This document shows positions 8,715-17,237 of a stretch of 64,000 bases of DNA, in pieces. Under the pieces are notes generated by a model. The model did not search any database. It was not told where the DNA came from and saw nothing but the letters and a program-made list of their open reading frames with translations. Each line of letters begins with the position of its first letter. Position 1 is the first letter of the stretch. The stretch lies in the NCBI RefSeq assembly GCF_012726295.1, contig NZ_JABAOB010000005.1, positions 186,001 to 250,000 on the forward strand, given 5' to 3'. Source of the DNA: Chitinophaga sp. Ak27. GTDB taxonomy: Bacteria; Bacteroidota; Bacteroidia; Chitinophagales; Chitinophagaceae. Both the position numbers and the translations under genes were made by a program.

Positions 8715-9404
8715 TTAAACAGCTGGCTTCTTTACCAATGGATACATTAAGCTCAGGAAAATGCCCATACATATAGTAAAAGCCCAGGCATGGCGGTTCT
8801 CCCATGGATGCAGGAAAATATCTCCCATATCGCCCAATAAAGTAAGGGGGTCTTTTACAATATCCCAGCTATTGTAGCGGAGGAAGCGGCCAATATATAC
8901 GCCCATGCCGCAAAGGAACATTACCGGGAAAGTAAACAACCAGGCAGGCCAGCGGGAATGACGCTCGCTCCACATTTTCTCCATGCTGCGGATAGACATA
9001 TATCCCAGCATCATCCCATTCCAGGCAAAAGAAAAAATGACGAACAGGTCGAACCAGAGCGGCACACCGCCATCAAAAAGATGAAACAGGTCTGTTAATA
9101 TGTAGGGAGCATTGGGAATAAACAGCAGCCATACAATGAAGCAGCCATACCAGTTATACCGGTTTTGTATCTGCTCCGGGTGTTTTTCCATCCAGCGGGT
9201 AACTGCAAACGGCACATAGGCCAGGAACAGGTTCCAAACGAGGGAAGCTCTCAGATAGCTACCGGAATGTATAATACGAAAAAGGAGCAGCGCCAGGCTA
9301 AACAGGACAGAAGCATATAACGTATACTGCGACCGGGACCGGCCAATGCGGTATTGTAATACTCGGATTCTTCTCTTCAATTGCATATGGTTAAGTTTTA
9401 TCAT
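8715..9404 (-). CDS. DUF1361 multi-pass membrane protein
   Basis: 229 residues with about six to seven hydrophobic segments. The stretch SLVWNLFLAYVPFAVTRWM followed by WLLFIPNAPYILTDLFHL is the hallmark of DUF1361, a family of integral membrane proteins without known function. Its ATG at 9404 overlaps the stop of dgkA by one base (TAATG), so translation is probably coupled; an internal ATG (MQLKRRIRV, at 9386) is an alternative start. Association with diacylglycerol kinase hints at envelope lipid metabolism, but this is only context. Confidence 0.85.
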   Translation of the reverse strand: MIKLNHMQLKRRIRVLQYRIGRSRSQYTLYASVLFSLALLLFRIIHSGSYLRASLVWNLFLAYVPFAVTRWMEKHPEQIQNRYNWYGCFIVWLLFIPNAPYILTDLFHLFDGGVPLWFDLFVIFSFAWNGMMLGYMSIRSMEKMWSERHSRWPAWLFTFPVMFLCGMGVYIGRFLRYNSWDIVKDPLTLLGDMGDIFLHPWENRHAWAFTICMGIFLSLMYPLVKKPAV

Positions 9405-9766
9405 TAAAAGATATGAGGAATAAATATGACAGCCCCTATAATCGCAGCGGCAATGGCGGCCACCAGTACGGCGCCTGCAGCAACATCCTTAATAAATTTT
9501 ACGTGGGGATGTAGTTGGGGCGAGAGATGGTCCATCATTTTTTCCACTACTGTATTGAGCATTTCGGTTGTCCATACCAACGCTATTGCCAGTATGGTCC
9601 ATATCCATTCCGGCGCTGTGATCCTATACCAGCAAGCGGCCGCCACTACCACAATAGTAGCCAGTACATGAATGCGTGCGTGTGGCTCACTGCGAACAAA
9701 AGCAACGATACCGTTCCACGCGTATCCGAAGCTGGCGATCCGTTTGCTGATATAAGAATTTTCCAT
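9404..9766 (-). CDS. dgkA: diacylglycerol/undecaprenol kinase family protein
   Basis: 120 residues, the usual length for the trimeric integral-membrane lipid kinases. It has three membrane helices, the conserved SFGYAWNGI N-terminal region and the catalytic TEMLNTVVEKMMD motif, whose glutamates and asparagine bind Mg-ATP, followed by HPHVKFIKDVAAGAVL. Members phosphorylate diacylglycerol or undecaprenol, recycling lipid carriers for peptidoglycan and surface glycans; in Bacteroidota the substrate is not settled. It lies 8 bp downstream of creD on the same strand and overlaps DUF1361. Confidence 0.93.
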   Translation of the reverse strand: MENSYISKRIASFGYAWNGIVAFVRSEPHARIHVLATIVVVAAACWYRITAPEWIWTILAIALVWTTEMLNTVVEKMMDHLSPQLHPHVKFIKDVAAGAVLVAAIAAAIIGAVIFIPHIF

Positions 9767-9774
9767 ATTCCGTT

Positions 9775-11100
9775 TTATTGTTTATTTACGATGGTTCTTT
9801 GCCCTAACTTATCCCATTTAATAGTGGTACTGAAGTACATGATTAAAGCAAGGATGACAAAGAGTCCTAAGCTACCCATTAATAATGCCTGATCTTCTGC
9901 GCTGATAATCACATAAATAAATCCGTAGAGCATAGCTAGTGCGCCACCTATGCCAGCAGCAATACGGGTGCTTTTGAATGCAGCTGCCGTATACGCAATA
10001 ATCAGACCTATAGTGAGTATGCTGGTGATGATATATGCTATCATAAAGTTAATTTGTTCTGAAATAGATATGAGCAGGGTATAAAAAATACAAAGGGCTA
10101 ATCCTATGAGGAAATATTGCAATGGATGAAGGGCGCGGCGCTGTGACAATTCAATAAAATAAAAGACAAAGAAAGTTAACCCGATGATCAATGCCGCATA
10201 TTTCACTGCCCGCATTGACTTCTGGTAGCTTTCGGCTGGCAGGAAGAGCTTAATACCAAAATCGGCTGAGTGGATGTTAAATTTTTTGCCTTCCCAGCAT
10301 TGGGGATAATTGCGGTTCAGGTGCTGTACCTGCCAGGTGGCGGCAAATCCTTTGTCATCCACCCGCCGGGTTTGGGGTGGGAAAGCCTCATCGAAACTGG
10401 GGTTAGTCCAGCTGGAGTTAATCCCCACCTGGGTTGTTTTTCCTACGGGAGAGAAACTAATCCTGCCGGAGCCCTTTATGCCCAGTTCCAGGGAGAAACT
10501 GCCATTTAAGGCACTGGTATCTGCGAGGTTAATAGACACAGGTGATTGGATACCGCTTTCAAACAGGTCGGTACTGGTTAATCCCGGGTTAAACAGGTAG
10601 GATCTTCCATTCCACTTCATTTGTACCTGGTTTCCAATGCCATGTAAATCGCTTACACCAATGAGCAACGATGCATGTTCCCAATCTAAGGCGGAAGGAG
10701 AGACTTGCAGCGATGCCAGTACATCCCTGCTAAAAGTGCCGCTCAGCTGAAGCTTAGCATTATACACGGCTACATTGAAAATACCCCGTTGCAATTTTTC
10801 CGGGAGCAATTCCCCGTTGATTTTAAGACTTTCGGGCAACAAGTACACATAGGCAGGTGGGTTGGAAGCATCGGCTTTGTAGGGGACGGCCAGCACCGGA
10901 CCAGTGATATTTTGTTCGCTTCCCCATCGTTCACTCACTTCTTTGGTGGCTTCCTCCTGCCGGTCGCGGCGTTCCCATATAAGGGACTGTATCATTGCCG
11001 TGGGAATTAATAGTACCAGCAGGAGTACCACAATGATAATGCCTTTGATGGCGTAGGCATAACGCTCGGTGAATGTAGGTTCATGTGTTGAGGATTCCAT
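9775..11100 (-). CDS. creD: cell envelope integrity protein CreD
   Basis: About 441 residues. A single N-terminal membrane helix follows the motif ERYAYAIKGIIIVVLLLVLLI, then IWERRDRQEEATKEVSERWG, a signature of CreD (inner-membrane protein CreD/CET). A long periplasmic beta domain follows, then a block of about five C-terminal membrane helices. I chose ATG 11100 (MESSTHEPTFTERYAY); a more upstream ATG at 11133 would place the palindromic operator at 11119-11137 inside the gene. CreD is tied to envelope stress and beta-lactam or colicin tolerance in enterobacteria; here it is linked to an HTH regulator rather than CreBC. Confidence 0.93.
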   Translation of the reverse strand: MESSTHEPTFTERYAYAIKGIIIVVLLLVLLIPTAMIQSLIWERRDRQEEATKEVSERWGSEQNITGPVLAVPYKADASNPPAYVYLLPESLKINGELLPEKLQRGIFNVAVYNAKLQLSGTFSRDVLASLQVSPSALDWEHASLLIGVSDLHGIGNQVQMKWNGRSYLFNPGLTSTDLFESGIQSPVSINLADTSALNGSFSLELGIKGSGRISFSPVGKTTQVGINSSWTNPSFDEAFPPQTRRVDDKGFAATWQVQHLNRNYPQCWEGKKFNIHSADFGIKLFLPAESYQKSMRAVKYAALIIGLTFFVFYFIELSQRRALHPLQYFLIGLALCIFYTLLISISEQINFMIAYIITSILTIGLIIAYTAAAFKSTRIAAGIGGALAMLYGFIYVIISAEDQALLMGSLGLFVILALIMYFSTTIKWDKLGQRTIVNKQ

Positions 11101-11118
11101 GTTGTCAGTTTTAAAAAG

Positions 11119-11137
11119 TACTTTGTATTTCAAAGTA
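11119..11137 (-). promoter_or_regulatory. palindromic operator upstream of creD
   Basis: TACTTTGTATTTCAAAGTA is a perfect 7+7-bp palindrome around five central bases, 18 bases before the creD start. A near-identical copy stands before the first gene of the operon (12107-12125). The best candidate binder is the small HTH protein encoded between the two sites. TACTTTG also resembles the TAnnTTTG -7 element with one base fewer, so binding could mask the promoter (inference). Confidence 0.68.
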
Positions 11138-11153
11138 AAAAGGCAAAAAAAAT

Positions 11154-11450
11154 TTATTTAGTGAATTTGATCATGTGTTCCAGGGCTGCGAGGTGGCCTT
11201 TGAAAGCTTTTTCCCCAGCTGCCGTGATAGCATAGGTAGTATTGGTTTTACGGCCAATAAACCCCTTATGCACCTTCAAATAGCCATTTTCTTCCAGGGT
11301 ATTGAGGTGGGAGGCCAGGTTGCCATCCGTGACTTCCAGCATTTGTTTGAGGTCATTGAAATTTACTTCCTCATTCACCATCAATACGCTCATAACGCCA
11401 AGGCGTATACGGCTTTCGAATATCTTATTTAAATTACCTATCGGGTTCAT
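11154..11450 (-). CDS. winged-helix transcriptional regulator (HTH_34/ArsR-MarR-like)
   Basis: 98 residues, one winged-helix domain: LGVMSVLMVNEEVNFNDLKQ, then the recognition helix region VTDGNLASHLNTLEENGYL and the wing KVHKGFIGRKTNTTYAIT. This matches the short single-domain HTH_34 regulators common in Bacteroidota, typically local repressors with no obvious ligand pocket. It is 8 bp downstream of a membrane-protein gene and 53 bp upstream of creD. Palindromic sites lie before both neighbours, so autoregulation of the whole operon is likely (inference). Confidence 0.88.
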   Translation of the reverse strand: MNPIGNLNKIFESRIRLGVMSVLMVNEEVNFNDLKQMLEVTDGNLASHLNTLEENGYLKVHKGFIGRKTNTTYAITAAGEKAFKGHLAALEHMIKFTK

Positions 11451-11458
11451 GCTATTGA

Positions 11459-12097
11459 TTAAATAGTCCTTTTCCGTTCATATTTCCACCACATCAATGC
11501 CCCATAAATGATGTGCAGTAGCCCAAAACCTACCGCCCAAAAGTAAAGGCCTTTCCTCAAAAAGAAAAGATTAAGTATACCCAATATCGTTTCGCAAATA
11601 CCCAGGTAGCGCACATCCGGCAACGTATACTTGCTGGCGTTGATAATAGCCAGCCCGTAAAACACCAGGCAGGTAGGTGCTACCAATACTTCCAGGTTAT
11701 TATATAAAAGGCCGGCAATAAATGCACCGCCTGCCCCCAGCGGAATAGCAATGTTTATCAATACTTTACGTGCCGTCAGGTCCCATATGGACAAATTATT
11801 CTGCCGTGCCTTACGCCAGGTAAAGAAAGTACCTCCTGCCAGCGCCGCTGCCAATACAGCCGCCCCCAATGCCGTCAACCGGAATTTAAGCAGCTGGAAA
11901 TCCGCACCGCTATGCACCCCTGTTACATTCCACTGCTGATAGTACTCATCCAGCCAGATTTTGGCTATAAAAGCCCCAATTAATCCACTGATACCGGCGG
12001 TAATGCCACTTAATCCACTCAGCGAAATGAAACGGCTGCTCCGCTCCATCATTCGCTTAATATCTGTTAATGCCTGCAGATGTTGTTGGTCTGTCAT
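11459..12097 (-). CDS. six-helix membrane protein of unknown function, HTH/creD operon
   Basis: 212 residues. A short soluble N-terminus (MTDQQHLQALTDIKRMMERSSRFISLSGLSG) precedes about six hydrophobic helices and a basic C-terminus WWKYERKRTI. The charged MxERSxRFISLSGxxG lead-in is a pattern I associate with membrane proteins next to HTH_34 regulators and creD in Bacteroidota; no activity is known. First gene of the three-gene leftward operon; the operator palindrome sits only 9 bases before its start codon. Confidence 0.75.
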   Translation of the reverse strand: MTDQQHLQALTDIKRMMERSSRFISLSGLSGITAGISGLIGAFIAKIWLDEYYQQWNVTGVHSGADFQLLKFRLTALGAAVLAAALAGGTFFTWRKARQNNLSIWDLTARKVLINIAIPLGAGGAFIAGLLYNNLEVLVAPTCLVFYGLAIINASKYTLPDVRYLGICETILGILNLFFLRKGLYFWAVGFGLLHIIYGALMWWKYERKRTI

Positions 12098-12106
12098 ACA
12101 AAAAAG

Positions 12107-12125
12107 TACTTTGCATTACAAAGTT
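12107..12125 (-). promoter_or_regulatory. palindromic operator upstream of the HTH/creD operon
   Basis: TACTTTGCATTACAAAGTT shares ACTTTG-N5-CAAAGT with the site before creD. It begins 10 bases before the start codon of the membrane-protein gene, a position where a bound repressor would block initiation. Two matching sites flanking a regulator gene make this a well-supported operator call, although binding is not shown. Confidence 0.68.
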
Positions 12126-12231
12126 AAAAGAAAAACTTTATTCTCAAAATATATTTTTTTTACATACCGACGTTACCTGGAGGATAGTAACTACCAGGAT
12201 TCGCGATAAATAGTATAATATTGTTGTAGAT

Positions 12232-14739
12232 ATGATTGGCTGGAAAAGAATATTAGCAATAATTATTGGCGTAAGCGTTTGGAGTTCAGGCTTGATGGCG
12301 CAACAGTATAAAGTGAGTGGGGTAGTAAGAGACGCGCATTCACAGGAAATCATTCCCTTCGCAACGCTGCAATTTGTACGTACCCAAACGGGTATGGTTA
12401 GTAACGCGGAAGGTAAATACCTTTTCGAACTGAATGTTATCCCATCAGATTCAATACTGGTAAGGGTAATGGGCTACAATATCCTCAAAATGCCGGTCAA
12501 CCGGGAATTAAAGGAACAAACCATCAATTTTGACGTTACCCGCTCCGATGTTTCTCTGAAAACATATGAAGTAAAAGCCAACGTAAATTTTGCCCTCATT
12601 CTCCTCCGGCAAATCGTTAAACATAAACCCGAAAATAACTATAACCGCCTCAATAGCTACCGCTATGAAGTGTATAATAAACTGGAGCTGGACATGAAAA
12701 ATCTCAACAAAGAAAAGTTGGGAAAAAACCGCTTCACCAAACCATTCGCTTTTATACTCGATAATATCGACAGCACCTCAGAAGATAAACCCTTTTTGCC
12801 CATCTTTCTCACCGAATCACTGTCTGATTACTATTTCCAGTCAAGCCCCCGTAAAACCAAGGAAATTATCCGTGCCGCCCGCACCTCCGGTATCGACAAC
12901 GAAAGCGTTACCAAATTCCTGGGGGGAATGTACCAGAACGTTAATATATACGACAACTTCATTCCGGTATTCGATAAACAATTTGTAAGCCCCATTCACC
13001 ACAATGGCGCCTTTTACTACGACTACTCCATTGCCGACACCCAATACATCAGCGGGCAACGGTTCATTAAACTAAACTTTACCCCTAAACGAAAAGGAGA
13101 AAATACCTTTATCGGCGACCTCTGGGTACATGATACTACTTACGCCGTACAGAAAACAACGCTGTCGGTACCCCGCGACGCCAACATCAACTTCGTACAT
13201 AAAATAAGCATGGTACAGGAATTTCGCCAGCTGGCCGACAGCTCCTGGTTCCTGTATAAAGATAAATTTATAGCTGATTTCTGGGCTCCCAGCCCAAAAC
13301 CCGGAAGAACACTGGATTTCATAGGCCGCAAAACAACGACCTACGATAACGTTATTACGAATGATACTGCCGCGACCAACATCTTCAATAACAAAAAATA
13401 TCCTGAAAATGTAGTAGTGCTGGACAGCGCCCGTAACCGGAAAGACTCTTTCTGGATCAACAACCGGCCGGAAGATCTCAGCAAAAATGAAGAAGGCATT
13501 TATAAAATGGTAGATACCCTCCAGAAAATGCCCCTTTTCAGAACCTATTCCAATACCATCCGATTCCTTGCTACCGGCTATAAACCCCTCGGACCTATTG
13601 AATGGGGTCCTTACTACTACCTGTTTTCCCAAAACAGGCTTGAAGGATTCCGCCTGCGGCTCGACCTCGGTACCACTCCCAAATTCAATAAAGACCTGTA
13701 CCTCTACGGATACCTGGCCTACGGCTTCAAAGACCAGGTGTATAAAGGAAAAATGTCGGCCCTCTGGCTATTGAAAAGACATCCACGTACCTACCTGTAT
13801 GCTGCCTATACCCGCGACCTCGATAATGGTACCCATTATTATGATGAAGTAGGCACCGACAACATATTTACCCTCGCTATCCGTAAAGGAGGCGTACCTC
13901 AAAAGTTTTTAATGGTCGATGAAAAGCGGGTAGAATTCTTCAAGGAATATTACAGCGGATTTTCTCACCAGATCTCCTTATCTCACAAGCGGGTAAGGCC
14001 TTTTGATCCATTACCTACTACCGCTTTTTATCCGAAAGAACCCAATGGCCGCGATCCGCTGACCAATATGGAAGTAGAAGTAAAGTTCCGCTATGCCTTT
14101 CATGAACAATTCCTGGAAGGAAATTACTACCGTATTAGCCTGGGTAGTAAATTCCCTATCGCGGAAATGAAGTTTGCGGCTGGCATTCCCGGCATCGCCA
14201 ATAGCGGGCAAAAATATGAACGCCTGTCGCTCAGTGTATCCGACTACGTGAAACTACCGCCGTTTGGCTCGTTTTACTACAACGTATTTGCCGGTAAAAT
14301 TTTTGGTACCGTACCCTACACTTCCCTGGAAGTACACCCCGGTAACGAAATCTATTACTACAATAAATACGCGTTTAACATGATGAACCGCTTCGAGTTC
14401 ATCAGCGACCAGTACGTAGGGTTTAACGTAGAACACACGATTGGCAATGGTATCTTCGGCTATATTCCTTTAATTAAAAAACTGAAATGGCGCCAGTTCT
14501 GGACTGCCAAAGGTGTGATCGGTTCTTTATCCGACTCCAATAAACAACTAAACCTCAACAATGGTTTCGCATTTAAAACTTTGCAGGGAAATCCTTACCT
14601 GGAACTGGGAACAGGTATAGAAAATATCTTCAAATTTTTACGGGTAGACTTTATCTGGAGAGTAACACCGGATGTACAGCCAGGCGAATCCGCCAACAAA
14701 CGTTTTGGTGTATTCGGTAGCTTCAAACTGCAATTTTAA
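12232..14739 (+). CDS. DUF5686 outer-membrane protein with carboxypeptidase-like regulatory domain
   Basis: 835 residues. A signal peptide (MIGWKRILAIIIGVSVWSSG, ending LMAQ) is followed by a CarboxypepD_reg-like beta-sandwich (YKVSGVVRDAHSQEIIPFAT to about residue 110). A long DUF5686 region follows with ANVNFALILLRQIVKHKPEN and NNYNRLNSYRYEVYNKLELD, and the C-terminus is barrel-like, ending KRFGVFGSFKLQF with a terminal Phe. These proteins are abundant in Bacteroidota and resemble TonB-system receptors without a plug; substrates are unknown. It is probably cotranscribed with the small gene that starts 10 bp downstream. Confidence 0.85.
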   Translation: MIGWKRILAIIIGVSVWSSGLMAQQYKVSGVVRDAHSQEIIPFATLQFVRTQTGMVSNAEGKYLFELNVIPSDSILVRVMGYNILKMPVNRELKEQTINFDVTRSDVSLKTYEVKANVNFALILLRQIVKHKPENNYNRLNSYRYEVYNKLELDMKNLNKEKLGKNRFTKPFAFILDNIDSTSEDKPFLPIFLTESLSDYYFQSSPRKTKEIIRAARTSGIDNESVTKFLGGMYQNVNIYDNFIPVFDKQFVSPIHHNGAFYYDYSIADTQYISGQRFIKLNFTPKRKGENTFIGDLWVHDTTYAVQKTTLSVPRDANINFVHKISMVQEFRQLADSSWFLYKDKFIADFWAPSPKPGRTLDFIGRKTTTYDNVITNDTAATNIFNNKKYPENVVVLDSARNRKDSFWINNRPEDLSKNEEGIYKMVDTLQKMPLFRTYSNTIRFLATGYKPLGPIEWGPYYYLFSQNRLEGFRLRLDLGTTPKFNKDLYLYGYLAYGFKDQVYKGKMSALWLLKRHPRTYLYAAYTRDLDNGTHYYDEVGTDNIFTLAIRKGGVPQKFLMVDEKRVEFFKEYYSGFSHQISLSHKRVRPFDPLPTTAFYPKEPNGRDPLTNMEVEVKFRYAFHEQFLEGNYYRISLGSKFPIAEMKFAAGIPGIANSGQKYERLSLSVSDYVKLPPFGSFYYNVFAGKIFGTVPYTSLEVHPGNEIYYYNKYAFNMMNRFEFISDQYVGFNVEHTIGNGIFGYIPLIKKLKWRQFWTAKGVIGSLSDSNKQLNLNNGFAFKTLQGNPYLELGTGIENIFKFLRVDFIWRVTPDVQPGESANKRFGVFGSFKLQF

Positions 14740-14749
14740 TCGCTGGCAC

Positions 14750-15142
14750 ATGAAAGATGTAACGCATACCCCACTGTTCGAATGTATGATGACCGGTGAA
14801 ATAGATGGGTATCCTTACGATTTGCACAACGACTATCAATGTATCAAAATACACCTGAATGGTGCAGAGAAAAAATTACAGCTACGCTTCATTAACGACG
14901 ACTATAAAATCATCGTGGAATTTCACCAGGTAACCGTTACCAACTTTGCGATCTCACCGGAGAAAACAGGCGAAACCGGTACTCTCGATCAGTTCTACCG
15001 GGGCCGGTTTAAATTCAATAACAACCTGCACGAAATATCTTCTTCCGGAAAATACTATTACTACCTGGCATTGCTGGAAAATAACACGATAGAATTACTG
15101 GCTAAACGTGTTACTATGGCAATTAGTAGATTGAATTCATAA
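14750..15142 (+). CDS. hypothetical protein, 130 residues
   Basis: I place the start at ATG 14750 (MKDVTHTPLFECMMTGEIDG), just after the DUF5686 stop; an upstream in-frame start would overlap that gene by about 70 bases. The protein is soluble, with no signal peptide or membrane segment and alternating beta-like stretches (IKIHLNGAEKKLQLRFINDD, YKIIVEFHQVTVTNFAI). I do not recognise a family. It is tightly downstream of the DUF5686 gene and closed by a long hairpin, so it belongs to that transcript. Confidence 0.7.
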   Translation: MKDVTHTPLFECMMTGEIDGYPYDLHNDYQCIKIHLNGAEKKLQLRFINDDYKIIVEFHQVTVTNFAISPEKTGETGTLDQFYRGRFKFNNNLHEISSSGKYYYYLALLENNTIELLAKRVTMAISRLNS

Positions 15143-15157
15143 CGTATAAGATTATAT

Positions 15158-15206
15158 GTAGAAAGGAATAGGGCAGGAACTATGTCCCTGCCCTATTCCT
15201 TTCTAC
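15158..15206. terminator. long-stem bidirectional terminator hairpin
   Basis: A perfect 20-bp inverted repeat (GTAGAAAGGAATAGGGCAGG at 15158-15177, its complement at 15187-15206) with a 9-nt loop lies between the converging hypothetical and aminotransferase genes. It has no separate T tract, but the position argues for termination from both sides. Confidence 0.7.
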
Positions 15207-15216
15207 ATTCGTAATA

Positions 15217-16398
15217 TCATTGCTGGCCCGCAGCTTCGCAAATTACGACACAGGCCCATTTAATTTCTTCTTCTGTAATAATCAGCGGTGGTGCAATGCG
15301 CATACATTCCGCTGCAAACAGGAACCAATCGGTGAGTACTCCTTTCTCAATACAGTAGTCAATCACTTTTTTATTCACCGCAAAGCTCTCAAATTCCACT
15401 GCAATCATTAACCCCAGGGAGCGCACTGATTTGATGGCCGGATGCCGGAGGTGTTGCAAAAACACCTGTTCCTTTGCTTTCACATCTTTCACCAGGTCCT
15501 GGTCCAACAGGGCCTGGAAGCCGGCGCGGCCAGCAGCACAATTCACCGGATGTCCGCCAAAGGTGGTGATATGGCCTAGTACGGGATTGTTGGTGAGTGT
15601 CCACATGATATCGCGGGAGCTGATAAAGGCGCCTAACGGCATGCCTCCGCCGAGCGCTTTCCCCAGCAATAATACATCTGGTACAATACCGAATTGTTCG
15701 AAAGCCCAGAGGGTTCCATTTCTCCCAAATCCACATTGTATTTCATCCAATATCAGCAGGGCGCCGGTAGCAGTGCATCGCTCGCGAAGTGCGTGTAACC
15801 ATTCCCGTTGTGGTGCATTTACCCCGCCTTCTGCCTGTACCGATTCAGCGATTACAGCGGCGGTATGTTTTGTAATCAATGCCAGGGAGTCGAAGTTATT
15901 ATATTCGAGGTGCTGAATACCGGGCAATAATGGCCGATAGGCATTGCGCCAGTATTCATCGCCGAGGATACTTAATGCGCCCTGGGTAGATCCATGATAG
16001 CTGCGGTTAAAAGCGGCGATCTCTGTTCGGCCGGTATAGCGTTTGGCCAGTTTCATGGCTCCCTCTACTGCTTCTGCACCTGAATTGGTGAAGTATACAC
16101 AATTCAGCTGTGCGGGCAAATGCTGGGTGAGCAAGTCGGCAAAGGCCACCTGTGGCGATTGTACAAACTCGCCATATACCAGCAAGTGCATATATTGTTG
16201 CGCTTGTTCCTGTATAGCCTTTACTACAGCCGGATGACAGTGTCCTACATTACATACGCTGATACCGGCTATCAGGTCCAGGTAACGCTTACCGGCTGCA
16301 TCCCACATGTACATACCTTCGGCTTTCACAATTTCCAGGGCCAGTGGAGCATCGGACGTTTGCGCTACGTGCTGCAAAAAAAGTTGCCTGTTGTTCAT
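15217..16398 (-). CDS. class III aminotransferase (acetylornithine/ornithine aminotransferase-like)
   Basis: 393 residues from ATG 16398 (MNNRQLFLQHVAQTSDAPLA); a further upstream ATG at 16437 gives an atypical lead. PLP fold type I features are present: the YFTNSGAEAVEGAMKLAKRYTG phosphate-binding region, LILDEIQCGFGRNGTLWAFE with the PLP-contacting Asp, and LLLGKALGGGMPLGAF with the Schiff-base lysine. The family includes ArgD, RocD, GabT and lysine aminotransferases; nothing nearby specifies the amine donor. No arginine genes adjoin it. A monocistronic unit divergent from the carbonic anhydrase gene. Confidence 0.9.
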   Translation of the reverse strand: MNNRQLFLQHVAQTSDAPLALEIVKAEGMYMWDAAGKRYLDLIAGISVCNVGHCHPAVVKAIQEQAQQYMHLLVYGEFVQSPQVAFADLLTQHLPAQLNCVYFTNSGAEAVEGAMKLAKRYTGRTEIAAFNRSYHGSTQGALSILGDEYWRNAYRPLLPGIQHLEYNNFDSLALITKHTAAVIAESVQAEGGVNAPQREWLHALRERCTATGALLILDEIQCGFGRNGTLWAFEQFGIVPDVLLLGKALGGGMPLGAFISSRDIMWTLTNNPVLGHITTFGGHPVNCAAGRAGFQALLDQDLVKDVKAKEQVFLQHLRHPAIKSVRSLGLMIAVEFESFAVNKKVIDYCIEKGVLTDWFLFAAECMRIAPPLIITEEEIKWACVVICEAAGQQ

Positions 16399-16455
16399 AT
16401 CACATTCTACGCTGTTCTTTGCGAAGTTAGAAAACAACTGCTAATTAGTAATTGT

Positions 16456-16463
16456 TATATTTG
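16456..16463 (+). promoter_or_regulatory. -7 promoter box of the carbonic anhydrase gene
   Basis: TATATTTG is a perfect TAnnTTTG match, 26 bases before the ATG at 16490. No clear -33 TTG was found at the usual spacing. Confidence 0.45.
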
Positions 16464-16489
16464 TAACATAAGCATTAAAACACATCATT

Positions 16490-17023
16490 ATGGCGTATAT
16501 CATACCACTACGAGGCGTTACTCCTCAAATTGCAGACGATTGTTTCATTGCCCCCAATGCTACTATTGTAGGGGATGTAGTAATGGGTAAGGGTTGTACA
16601 GTATGGTTCAATGCGGTTGTTCGCGGCGATGTAAACAGCATACGTCTCGGCGAAAACGTAAATGTGCAGGACGGCGCCGTGATTCACTGTACTTATGAAA
16701 AATCAAAAACGATCGTTGGTAATAACGTGTCTATTGGCCATAATGCCATCCTTCACGGATGTAAGATCGACGACGATGTACTGATTGGGATGGGAGCTAT
16801 CGTAATGGACAATGCCCATGTGAGCAGTAACAGCATCATTGCGGCTGGCGCTGTAATATTGGCCGGTACCCACGTAGAGCCAGGTTCTATCTACGCGGGC
16901 GTTCCTGCCAGGAAAGTAAAAGATATTGATATGGTGCTTATTAAAGGCGAAATTAATCGTATTTCTAAAAATTATAACATGTATGCTTCCTGGTATGAAG
17001 AGGCAACGGAAGTAAAACCATAA
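16490..17023 (+). CDS. gamma carbonic anhydrase family protein (left-handed beta-helix)
   Basis: 177 residues made of hexapeptide repeats (DDCFIAPNATIVGDVVMGKG, VWFNAVVRGDVNSIRLGENV) that fold as a trimeric left-handed beta-helix, plus a C-terminal helix. Metal ligands of the gamma class are visible: one histidine in VIHCTYEKS and two in VSIGHNAILHGCKI. Related proteins (YrdA, PaaY, CaiE) range from carbonic anhydrase to thioesterase, so catalysis is not certain. It stands alone with a good promoter box; two tiny lipoprotein genes follow 51 bp later. Confidence 0.92.
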   Translation: MAYIIPLRGVTPQIADDCFIAPNATIVGDVVMGKGCTVWFNAVVRGDVNSIRLGENVNVQDGAVIHCTYEKSKTIVGNNVSIGHNAILHGCKIDDDVLIGMGAIVMDNAHVSSNSIIAAGAVILAGTHVEPGSIYAGVPARKVKDIDMVLIKGEINRISKNYNMYASWYEEATEVKP

Positions 17024-17074
17024 CCCCACACATGTTATAGAAAACCATTATATTGCAGGCAAATAGATCCCCCT

Positions 17075-17227
17075 ATGAAAACAATTCTGTGCCTGCTCCT
17101 ATTGGGCAGCATCCTGTTTGCCAGCTGTTCGTCTGAGAAAACAGGATGCCCTGCTTCCAACTACTACACGAAAGATATCAAGCAATCTAACCGCAAGGCG
17201 GGCAAACAAATGAGTCGTTTATTCTAA
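17075..17227 (+). CDS. mini-lipoprotein 1 with GCP motif (50 residues)
   Basis: An ATG at 17075 opens a 50-codon frame: signal MKTILCLLLLGSILFASC with lipobox cysteine 18, then SSEKTGCPASNYYTKDIKQS and a basic tail ending MSRLF. The mature part is only about 33 residues, with one more cysteine in GCP. Small Bacteroidota lipoproteins of the form C-x(n)-K-x-GCP are known to me only as hypothetical proteins. It is followed 10 bases later by a second gene of the same design, supporting both as real. Confidence 0.68.
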   Translation: MKTILCLLLLGSILFASCSSEKTGCPASNYYTKDIKQSNRKAGKQMSRLF

Positions 17228-17237
17228 AAAATCACTC

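Noticed and set aside
11101..11133. Upstream ATG extending CreD by 11 residues
   Set aside because: The extension covers the palindromic operator and is unlike CreD N-termini; ATG 11100 fits better.
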